Origin: Periplaneta americana
Taxonomy: Eukaryota > Arthropoda > Insecta > Blattodea > Blattidae
DNA length: 64,000 bases
Direction: 5' to 3'
NCBI RefSeq assembly: GCF_040183065.1
Contig: NC_091132.1
Span: forward strand, 165,320,102 to 165,384,101
Below, in pieces: positions 21,908 through 31,985 of the stretch. The notes beneath the pieces were generated by a model. It ran no database searches and was not told the origin of the DNA. It saw only the letters and a list, made by a program, of their open reading frames with translations. The position numbers and the translations under genes were made by a program. Each line of letters starts with the position of its first letter. Positions within the stretch are counted from its first letter, which is position 1.

Positions 21908-24382
21908 GTGAGTTAAGCACAAGGAAAGGACTCGTGTTTTTCCGGAGTTTATAATTTATTTTGATTACCACAGGCTCTACATCCTTTCAAAATTTTTGTT
22001 TCATTGCTTGTTACTCTATGTTAGAGATAGAAAAAATCGGATAACCATGTATTTATTATTTATGTCCTGTTGTAACGGAGTTTAATTTTGAACTCTTATC
22101 TGGTTTTATAGGTCAGATTTTAAAAACGAAATTGTAGGTTACACCTTATTCCTAATGGTTGCCAAGCTACATATTCCGAAGCGTAGGTCTTTGATATTAT
22201 GATTAAGTACACGATTTCATTTTTTTTTTTTTTTTTTGTCAGTGTAAAACTCTCAATCATCCTGCGGTTTCAATTGATAAGTCAAACACAGAATAGGAAA
22301 ATGGGGGTGTTAGAATCAGGGAGGTAGTGATGTTTGAGATTATTTTCTTTTGTGCGGTAGTTCATTGAAAGAAAAGTAGGCAGTTTGGTTTTTTCACAGT
22401 TTCCCATCATATAGAACGAATGCAGTCAACTAAAACATATTATGTGCTGACAAGCGAACAGTCCAGATTCTTGTATTTTTAAAAATAAACAATGCAAATA
22501 TTTTTGCTAATATAACACTATGAAAATTATATGCTACTAAATAATGCACAGTAGTATCACAGTCTACTATATACAGTCACGAAGCTTGGGATGATTTTTT
22601 TTGCAAATCTCGCTATAGTTGCTAGCCGCTTGGAGAGTTGTAAGTACTAGGAACAATAGACTGTCCCACAGCCATCGTGATCTAATGCAGGCCGTAAGAC
22701 AGACCATGTAACTCGCTTAACCCGATCACGAAGGGCGGCGTATCAACCATATAAATTAGTTGGAATGCATAAACAGTAACATATGTTTCTCTAAAATGTA
22801 GTGTAATTCCATTAATAAAATTTAAAACAATGATTATGAGACACTTCAGTCATAATTTACTTGCGAGTTAAGATGTAATATTATTTATGGTGTGAAAATT
22901 ACGTTGTTCGTTTGTGTAATGCGTGCCTTTATTTCGATTAAATATTGCGAAATTCTTGTATATTCATTTATGCACAATTCAATAATTTTCAATTGCACCG
23001 TACGGATATTTAGATAAGTTAAAATTACAGGTTATGTTTACTGTACCAGGTGCCCCTTTAGTGATCTCCAGTGCCTTGCCATTCATGTGAAAATTATATG
23101 TTATATTTGCTATATTTAACTTATATTCCTAAATTCGCATTCATACTTTATAATTAATAATAATATCATGTATGATACCCCGTACATTCAATTTGTCTGC
23201 ATTTCAATACTAAAATTGAGTACTGAATTATTGTATTTATATATGTAACACAATTATATGTACACTAATTTCATAGGAATGGTATGGTAAATGTTTTGTC
23301 TAAAATTAAGGAAGGTTGATGTGCTAAATTGAAATCACAATATAAATTCTTTTTTATTCAACCTCAAAATAGCTTCCATTCTAAACTTGAAATTTTGACG
23401 CGAATGGATTATGTTAACATGTAAAATTCTCTTCACATTAAAATAACACAGTTTTGTAATTATTTCTGCAACATATATTTTGCAACGTAACTTATGGACA
23501 CAGTACACTAAATAAAACTTAGCAATGATAAGCAATAAAGTTATAATATAATATATCACTGAGCTCCATACACTGAAATAGAAAACCCGAACAAATATTG
23601 CGGCCTGGTCTAGATCGAAAAGGCATTGACTGTGCCGTATTTCGCAGTTTTGTGAAAAGCTATGTAAACTGTGAAATGTTCGTTATCGGTTTTGATAACT
23701 GTAAATGGCTAAAATACAATAATTTGAATAATACCATATGGGACAAGGAGACGTTTGCAGTACGATAAATTGTAAGAAAAATAGGTTAGAGTTATCCTTC
23801 TTCTGAAAGATCCAGGAAGGTGAGTATATAGAATGGCCTAATTTCTATTTTATGAAAATGATATATAAACCTTATGTATTTCATATATCAATAGCGGAAG
23901 GAAAGTTTTAATTTTTTCAAAAGAACACCATATCGAAATTACAATACATTTCATCATATGCTAGGGAAAGAGTCTGTGATTAGGCGATAGTAGCGATCCT
24001 GGTGGTGAGCAACTATCTATGGATGCATATTTCAACTGTCTATGTTTGCATATTTATTAAGTATTAAGCTTCGTGACTGTATATACTAGACTGTGGTAGT
24101 ATATTATATGCATTAATGGCCGAAATATTCAAAATCTTATGCACAGTTAACTCTGGGTATTCATCATCACAGAAGTTAATAACATGAATAACAAACTTTT
24201 TGCATGAAAATATGCATTTGCATATGAATTCTGACCTTAATTCATAATAATGGAAATCACATGCTGTGGGTTGTGATCAGGCTGTGGCATACAGACACAT
24301 AGAGAGCAACTTGTAAAGTTAGAAGTTGTCTTGTAACACCCTGTAATAAATTTCTCATTTAAGATGTCTCTTCGTACTGCAG
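21908..24382 (+). other. Intron with MITE remnants
   Basis: The first 600 bp matches 51329-51960. A partial copy of the CAGTCACGAAGC MITE lies at about 22570-22690 and another at about 23960-24090. From about 23640 onward the sequence is a near copy of 46135 onward. A poly-T run lies at 22219-22236. No exon seen. Confidence 0.55.
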
Positions 24383-24502
24383 GCACGGGATGTTTTGGAT
24401 CACGATGTGACTGATAAAAAGGAGGAATATGAGGACCAGAGCCAAGATCTCACTTCTGAGATAAAATTTGAGGAAGATCCTGTGCTGAAACGTGAACCAG
24501 AG
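24383..24502 (+). CDS. Internal linker exon, unit B (40-codon cassette)
   Basis: Phase 0-0 exon after acceptor ACTGCAG, with donor GTGAGT. It reads ARDVLDHDVTDKKEEYEDQS then QDLTSEIKFEEDPVLKREPE. Compared with the 46-codon cassettes, it lacks the six-residue PISFPV stretch. It has two sumoylation motifs, IKFE and LKRE, the latter inside P-V-L-K-R-E-P, a full synergy-control motif. It differs by one base (K to T at residue 12) from the exon at 46853, marking a very recent duplication. Confidence 0.8.
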
Positions 24503-26034
24503 GTGAGTGCAACACAAAGAATGCACTGTGTGTTCTTCTTCCTGTGTTTATATTGTGTTCATTGTAACGAACTCTGCCTCTTTACAACTACTTGCAGCGC
24601 CTTTTAGTTTGTGATACTGGCAGAACAATCTTAACTAGTTTTTTTTGTTTATATCTTGTTGCATTGTTATCTCGTTTTTGTTTTAAATTTGAAAAGAAAT
24701 TGGTTGTTATAGTTACTTGTAATGACTGCCATAGCTGCACATTTCCACAGTGTATTATCACAGTTTAGTATATACAGTAACGAAACGAAATATGTAATAA
24801 ATATGATTCCATAGATAGTTGCTAATCACTAGGATCGCTACTATCACCTCATTACAGACAATGCAAAATAGTACTTGTACAGTCTATTGTTCCTAGCAAC
24901 ATCACTACTCAAGCTTCGTGACTGTATTTACTAGAATGTGGGATTATTTGGTAATGTGTTGACCTTGACTTCATTTCTTTTTGTTTGTCTATGTTTTTGT
25001 GTAAAATCCTGGATGCGATTTACGGTTTTCAAACGATTATTTATTATGCGGTACATATATGCATAAATATTATTACCCTCTCTTCATTTGTCATTTCACC
25101 CATTGTTTTTAAGTATTTACATGTCTGGGATATTTCTTTTCTAGTACACTATGCTGCCAGTATATATAGAAAAAATATTTTGCAACTGTAGTGTAAATTG
25201 TGGGGCCTATTTGGTTGAATTCCGGAAGGTTCTCTAAATTTTTCAAAATGTTCTGATGCATATAGACACGTACATATATCAGTGTATTGTTTATTTTACT
25301 TTCGTTTTTCTGGCAATGAAGTGCATTCAATTTTACTATAGATAGAGAAACTTAAAGACTTCAATTGGAAATTCTTGAAACTATTAGAAATAGAATTAGA
25401 AGTTTTTAATTTTCCCCCACTCATACATGTCGAAAGGATATTGTGAAATGCTTGTTGTCGAAGTGTGTGGTAGCTCAGTGGTATAATGTTTGAGTACTTG
25501 CAGGTACGAAACAAAATGCAGCTAGTGTGCTAACTCAGAATAAGTGAACCTTATTAAAGCAGGGTAAGGGTGTTAGAGTCAGGTAGGTAGGGATGTTTGG
25601 GAATGTGTGTTTTTGTATACCAGTTCAATGGACCAAAAGCAGGCATTGATGTTTTATCATAGTTTCCCTTCATAGATAAGTATTTTCTATCCAACGAGTA
25701 CAGTTAACAAAATTCTTGTTGTTTTATTTTATTTTTCTGCAAATGAATTCTAATTTAGGGTTTAATCCAACACAATATTGAAATTATGCTAAGATATATG
25801 CGCAATAGTATATTATATGCAGGAATGGCCAATATATGCACGATATTCTTTTCATAATATGTCTAAAAAATCTTTCAGCATGAAAAATTTGCATTTGTGT
25901 ATGAATCCTTACCCCATTCCTCATAATGTCAAGCTGTTTGATGTAGATATATAGAGAGCAGCTTGTAATGTTAGTAGTCGTCTTCTAACACCGTGTAATA
26001 AATTGCTCATTTGAAACTTCTCTTTGTACTGCAG
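24503..26034 (+). other. Intron
   Basis: Contains the MITE at 24767. Otherwise AT-rich sequence shared with 52403-53895. Confidence 0.5.
24767..24933. mobile_element. MITE with TATACAGTNACGAA ends, copy 1
   Basis: About 165 bp with inverted ends: TAGTATATACAGTAACGAA at left and CTTCGTGACTGTATTTACTA at right. Other copies are at 47242-47409 and 52598-52770, with partial copies at about 22570, 23960 and 46430. TA-rich flanks suggest a mariner/Tc1-type insertion. Confidence 0.75.
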
Positions 26035-26172
26035 GAACGGAATTTCTTGGATCACCATGTGAGTGATATAAAAGAGGAATATATGAACCAGAGCCCTGAT
26101 CTCATATCAGAGATAAAATTTGAGGAAGATCCGGTTCCTATTTCATTCCCTGTGGTGAAGTGTAAACCAGAG
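26035..26172 (+). CDS. Internal linker exon, unit B (46-codon cassette)
   Basis: Phase 0-0 exon after acceptor ACTGCAG, with donor GTGAGT at 26173. It begins ERNFLDHHVSDIKEEYMNQS and ends ISFPVVKCKPE. Two sumoylation motifs remain (IKEE, IKFE). The terminal one is lost, because VKCK replaces the VKRE or VKLE seen in sister exons. Closest relative by eye is 53896-54033. It lies between 24383 and 27576, and all junctions keep the frame. Confidence 0.8.
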
Positions 26173-27575
26173 GTGAGTGGAACATAAGCAATGCACTGTG
26201 TTCTACTTGCAATGTTTATCTTGTATTGTTATTGCCACAGACTGTACCTCTTTGCAACATTTTTTGCAGTACCTTTTATTTTATGATAGAGAAAAAACAC
26301 TTATCACTGTTTAGTGTTGCAAGATATGTCATTTTGCAGAGATCTAATGTTGCCTTTCATTTCTTCACCTTTTTGTTTTTTAATTTTTACGTATTTGCAA
26401 TGTATCTTTTGTCGAATATTATCTTATCCATGAGGGAAGATATTTTGTAACTTTTACTATAAATTATATAGCTGTTTTTGGGTGTACTGTAGAATAGGTT
26501 CTAAATTTTGCAAAATGTTGTGATATATACATGCAGGTACAGCATGCATGAAACTGTTGTTTCTTTTATTTACTCTTATTTTGTCAGTAGAGTGCATTTA
26601 GTTTTAATACAGGTACAGAAACGTGAAATTACAAACTTCATTTTGCCAATTTTAAAGTCACTAGAAATAAACAATATATTTGAATTTCCTTTAGTTCTTA
26701 TGACTAGACCCCAACTTAGTTGAAATGCTCGGGATATTTATGAAGTTTTCAAAATTGTTCAACGAATTTTCTAATCTATTTTTTTTGTACAATGTAATCA
26801 TCAGATTTCCCGTAGCAAAGGATCTTCGAGTACTGGATTGTATACTTCATGATTTTGCCTGACAAATATAATGGAGCGAAAGTGGGGAAAAAATATAATC
26901 ACAGAAGTACTATCGAAAGCAATTTGAACTGGATCAATATATACCTGGTAATGTAAAATTTTAAGACATATATTGACTTAGTATTAGACATAGCCAGAGA
27001 AATGAGGATTGTACCAATTCGTTCAAAAGTGTGGAGTTACAATTACCATGCGTGATAGTGAAAGTAACAAATCGGTGTCGAAGCACTGCTTGGGACTAGT
27101 TACCTGTTTGAAGTTCTTTTTTCAGTTTTTATCCCTTACTCCATTGAGAGAAAATGCTGGTTAAGTTTCGGTGCTGAACCCTAGACACATTTTTCTCTCT
27201 TCACTGGGACACTGGATAACCATTGAAGTTCTTAAAATATTGTAAAATAAACCACTTAAAAATTTCAACAAATTCGTGACTACATATTGAATTATTCGCT
27301 CATACATAATTCCTGCTATTATAAGTAATTAAATAGTTACTCTATAACAGCCATGTTCCACCAGTGTGCCATGGCATACTCAAACGACCCACTGGTGTGC
27401 GTCAGAATATGAAACACGGCACAAGCCAAAGTATAGGCAATGAGTTACACCATGAAAATCTGCCCTCAGAATTGTCTTCTTTTATGTAATTCCACAAGGC
27501 CTGATACGAATTTCGGTGTGCTTTTGTTGATGTAAATTGTGGTATCTTTTTCCTCTGTTTTTTCTGTATTTGTAG
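26173..27575 (+). other. Intron with old SINE remnant
   Basis: Shared with 54034-55260. A decayed SINE body is legible at about 27110-27260 (AAAATGCTGGTTAAGTTTCG and TTGTAAAATAAACCACTT). No exon seen. Confidence 0.5.
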
Positions 27576-27658
27576 GAAGAGCAGAGTGACTTGGACACAG
27601 TGAATGAGGACCCAAGAATGGATCTAACGGCAGAGAACAACGAGAGTTTAACAGAAAC
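27576..27658 (+). CDS. Pre-finger linker exon (phase 0 to 2), unit B
   Basis: An 83-nt exon after TTTGTAG, donor GTGAGT. It reads EEQSDLDTVNEDPRMDLTAE then NNESLTE and exits after two bases (AC), giving threonine at the junction with 28981. It is the same length as 58804-58886. No sumoylation motif. The minus-strand frames over it are shadows. Confidence 0.8.
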
Positions 27659-28980
27659 GTGAGTATGGTGATTATAAGAGGAAAAAAAAACTTTGACGTG
27701 AAATGTATTAGCATTCCGTTGAGCGGATGTCGCAACATCTGTCATTTGTCATATCGATCGCTAAGCATGCGTGTGGGTGTCTGGTATGAGCGCGTGACTT
27801 AATACACTGCACGCGACATTGATCCTTAATGGCAACATTTGCAATTCTGCTTTATTTAATATTTTCCAAAGTATTAGATATCCCATCTTAAATTTTTTGT
27901 AAAAATTAAGATATTGTATATCTCACCGTAAAAAACGAGCATAGTAAAAAAATAATCGATTTGAAAATATTAACATTTCCTTATTTTATTCTAAGTTTTA
28001 ATACATGCTCCACGTAAAATTCCATAATAACTCAGAAGTAAGTTTAAATATATAGTGTCATCAATGTATTGACACAATTTTTACGTTCATATAATGAAGC
28101 AAGCCATTTTAATAATATTTTTAACAATAGTCTACATTTCTACTCCCCAAGTATTTTACCCTTCATTACTTATCAACCATTGGTGAGATGAATTTCATAT
28201 TAGGCCATTTAATTATTTATTTTATGACATTCATTTATTAGAATATTGAAAAAAATCTAGAACTTGGCGTTACAAATTTTAAAATTGGAATGACCCATAG
28301 ATATTCAACTTTTAATGGCCGTTCTGTTCAAATGTTTTGGTGAAGCTAACATTAGTTAATAGAATTTTAGGATTCCAATTAATATCTTATTGTTACTAGG
28401 GTACTTTATTTTTTCTACTATTTATATACCTTCTCCTAGTCGTGTAATAGTCAATTAAATCCCACTCGAATTTTAAATTTCTCTAGACAAACCAAACCTC
28501 TCGTGAGATTACTGTTGATAATACTTACGACGAACTGGACTCAGAATTCTTTCAGTGCCAAATTTTGAAGTGACTAACTTAATAAAGTATAAACATTTTA
28601 TATGAGAATAATAATGGATAGACAAAGCTGTAGCTCATTTCGAAACCCAATTTCAAAATAATCGCAGAAATTAGTACGCTTGTGTCGTAAAAAAAATAAA
28701 CGTAAAGCATGTGACTTTGAGCACAGATGTTTGTTAAAAATAAATGCTCCCAAGATTTGACAAACGTAGTGTAATCCTTACGAAATTTGTTGTACAGTTG
28801 AAGACCAAATTGTTGGGAATTTTTATACTTTGAAAATTTCTCATAAATTATTTACAAGAATGAATATGAAATCGTAATGTACCTACTGGTGAAATAGGTT
28901 TCTTTTGAATTGAATATTCAATAATTGGATGTTTATATATGTTGTGACTATTTAATAGACTGATACTGTATTTACTTCAG
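27659..28980 (+). other. Pre-finger intron, unit B
   Basis: From about 28290 it matches unit A (13700 on) and includes the right part of the 2089-3330 repeat family. The uninterrupted counterpart of the solo-LTR site is at about 28695. A segment at 27700-27850 is private and unassigned. Confidence 0.6.
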
Positions 28981-30282
28981 GATTGCAGCTACCAATGAGG
29001 GAAATGTGTCATCAGAATTCGACAGTGTTGCACTTCAAGAAAACGGGACTTCGTGTGAGATTCCTAAGAATTCAGGTTGCCCGGGAAAACCTGTGTGGAC
29101 TGACGACGATGAAAAGCAATTGGAATTTGAATTGCATAAAATATCTTCATCGAATTCGGCAAAACTGAAGAAGAAACCTTTCAAATGCGAATTTTGTGGT
29201 AAGTGTTTCACGGATTCGGTCAACTTCAGAATCCATAATCTCATGCACACAGGCGAGAAGCCTTTCAAGTGCGATGATTGTGGAAAACTTTTCTCAAATT
29301 CTAAGAATTTAAGATCACATATGCACCTGCACAATGGTCAGAAAGCTTTTAAATGTGATGTTTGCGGTGTTTCTCGGTATCGGGGAGCCTGAAAAAGCAT
29401 AAGCACCGACACACTGGCGAGAAACCTTTCATGTGCAAAGTTTGTGGAAAAAGTTTCTTCAAATCCAGTGACTTAACAAGACATGAACGCTTGCACACAA
29501 GCGAGAAACCGTTCAAATGTGATGTTTGCGGTAAGTGTTTCTCGGCATCGGGAAACCTGAAAGACCATAAGCGTCGACACGCAGGGGAGAAGCCGTTCAA
29601 ATGTGATGTTTGCGGTAAATCTTTTTCGGTATCGCGTGGCCTGAATATACATAAGCGCCGACATACAGGCCAAAAGCCTTTCATGTGTGATGTTTGTGGT
29701 AAGTGTTTCACGGATTCGAGTAGCCTAAGAAGACATGAACGCATGCACACTGGCGTGAAACCGTTCAAATGCGATGTTTGTGGTAAGTTTTTCACGGATT
29801 CGAGCAGCCTAAGAAGACATGAACACCAGCACACAGGCGAGGAAACTTTCAAGTGCGATGTTTGTGGAAAAAGTTTCTTGTATTCCAGTGACCTAACAAG
29901 ACATGAACGCTTTCACACAAGCGAGAAACCATTCAAATGTGATTCTTGCGGTAAGTGTTTCTCGGTATCGGGGGCCCTGAAAAATCATAAGCGTCGACAC
30001 ACAGGGGAGAAGCCGTTCAAATGTGATGTTTGTGGTGAGTCTTTCTCGGTATCGTTTGCCCTTAATATGCATAAGCGCCGACATACAGGCGAGAAGCCTT
30101 TCATGTGCGATGTTTGTGGTAAGTGTTTCTCGGTTTCGAGTAGCCTAAGAAGACATGAAAGCATACACACAGGCGTGAAACCGTTCAAGTGCGATGTTTG
30201 TGGTAAGTGTTTCTCGGTTTCGAGTAAACTAAGAAGACATGAACACGTTCACACAGGCGAGGAATCTTTGAAATGCGCCTAA
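28981..30282 (+). CDS. C2H2 zinc-finger array exon, unit B, with one frameshift
   Basis: Terminal exon of a DNA-binding protein, nuclear by family. It enters after TACTTCAG in phase 2 (G-ATT-GCA-GCT-ACC) with linker SSEFDSVALQENGTSCEIP, then thirteen C2H2 fingers to a stop at 30280-30282. Fingers 1-2 are in frame with the exon start. In finger 3 about four bases are missing at 29369 (the sequence GGTAAGTGTTTC of other fingers reads GGTGTTTC here), shifting to a stop at 29390-29392. The remaining ten fingers lie in the next frame (29362-30282), all with intact C2 and H2 and HTGEKP, HTSEKP or HTGVKP linkers. Fingers 4-8 and 9-13 are a 420-bp block duplication. The exon ends LKCA, like unit A. 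This is either a recent pseudogene or a sequencing or assembly slip. Confidence 0.85.
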
Positions 30283-30452
30283 AATTCAAAGTTATCGGCC
30301 AAAGAGATGGAAATGTTTTTAATGCCATGTTCATGGTGAGTGACTCTATGAGGTGAATAGTCTGAGTATCCATGATCTCTTGTACATAGCCGAGACACTT
30401 TCTAAATCTGTTTCGCTGGTGGGCATAACTTAAGAACTCTTGTACTGGAGGA

Positions 30453-31735
30453 GGATAAACTCCAGATCACGGAACGCTACTTTCCCCTCTAACCCACTGC
30501 TCCTACATTGCAACTTTCTTCTTTCCTTGCAGACTCCTCCCTCTCTCGCGTTCTGACGCTGTATTTCGCTCCATTCTAGACACGCGCAACCTCCAAACAT
30601 CATGGCGGCCACTGACGATCTCCGTGAACATCGAGGACAAGTACATGATGTAAAAAAGAGGGGTATCGGGGCTTGTAGCCCCGATGAAGATCCGACTTGC
30701 GACGTGTAGTACATGATGTCAAGCACGGGGTGTCGGGGCTGCAAGCCCTGACGAGGGGTGTCGGTCACTGAAAAGTGCCTTTTCGAAAATTCCATGATGC
30801 GCATTTGACAAATGCTGACTCTGCTCTTTTCTGACTATCTGTATGCACTGAGAAGTATCTTTCGGTGAGATACCGATTCTTGTTAGCAGGGGAATTATTA
30901 TCAAGTATCGTCGCTTGGTCCTGCCTGTTCGGAAATTACATCGATCACCACATATAGGGCAAGTGTACGTACTTGCTAATAACCCTGTCTGTTGCAAAAA
31001 CCGTATCAACTTATCGATATTACTCCTAAAGTTATGCGGGCGTATATATCGATAATAACAGCATAGTCGCACATCCAACTCTATCGCACATTGGCACAAA
31101 ACTGTCGGCAGGCCAACATGTGCAGCGTCACCTGTTAATTTCGCCACCCCTTCTTCCCCTGATTCGTCTGTCGTGGCTTAAGTTCCGTAAACTCAACGCT
31201 CATTCACACCCCCGCCACCTAGTCGCATGAATTTTCAATAATTTATGCACTTAAAATACAACATAAAATCGCTTAATTATAACATACAATAGCTCAATAT
31301 TATATGGAGACAAAAGTTAATTTCACGATAATTTATCTCTAACACCATCACGTCTACACAGTAATTTCTTATTCATGATTGACAATTGCATTCCGCAAGT
31401 TGCCCTTTTTTTTCTACTGGGTAATACACCTATATACGAGTACCAAAATTTTTAGTCAAGAACACGTCTTCTCCAGAGAGGCTGCTGAGGATTCAACAAA
31501 GAACATGAACAATATGAAGACAGAAGACAAATAACTACGTATACAACAAAGACATAGAAGAACAGAATATCACCACATGAAGAAATGAAGAGAGAAGGCA
31601 GGAGGGAATGGAAGCGGGAAATTTTTTTTCCCTCACATCACCGTTCCCCCCACCCATATTACCCATAGTTCCAACCTACCCCTAGTGACTTAGGGTGGGG
31701 ATGGCGAAGGGGAGTCCGTGTTCTAACATTTTCCC
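30453..31735 (-). mobile_element. Merlin-like (ISXO2-type) DNA transposon remnant
   Basis: The insertion is 1283 bp and flanked by an 8-bp target duplication (CTGGAGGA at 30445-30452, CTGCAGGA at 31736-31743). The intact site CTGCAGGA is present in unit A at 16556-16563. The ends are weakly inverted: GGATAAACTCCAGATCACGG and, read inwards from the right, GGGAAAATGTTAGAACACGG. On the minus strand a 142-residue frame (31147-30719) contains NIDKLIRFLQQTGLLASTYT followed by CPICGDRC. This is the helix plus zinc ribbon that starts Merlin transposases. The catalytic core is missing. Eight-base duplications are usual for Merlin. Confidence 0.75.
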
Positions 31736-31743
31736 CTGCAGGA

Positions 31744-31985
31744 TATGAGCAACAAACATTTCTAATACGGTTTTTGTGGTAAGTGTTCTCGAGGTCTTGT
31801 ATGTTAAGAACCCATGAATGGTAGGTGTCTTTCAATTGCCATATCTGTGATACGAGTTTCTTTTTAAAGATTATTTAAAGAATGTTTTCTAAAATATTGA
31901 CGAAAATATTTGGTAATGCGATGAATGTGGCATGTGTTCCTTTCACTCTTGTAACTTGAATCTTCATGGACGCTAGAATACACTA
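31744..31985 (+). pseudogene. Relic zinc fingers downstream of the unit B stop
   Basis: Counterpart of 16555-16800. The clearest part, at about 31918-31976, reads CDECGMCSFHSCNLNLHGR before a stop. Other fingers are legible only as spaced cysteines and histidines in shifting frames. Confidence 0.65.

Larger units (their letters stand above)
23640..25470 (+). repeat. Recent segmental duplication (partner 46135-47935)
   Basis: Near-identical by eye over about 1.8 kb, including intron, exon and MITEs. The exon differs at one base in 120. The partner ends abruptly where the Ty3/gypsy fossil begins. Confidence 0.9.

Noticed and set aside
27466-27745. Two minus-strand frames (and 58643-58924) with similar text
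   Set aside because: Antisense of the conserved pre-finger exons, which explains their mutual similarity.
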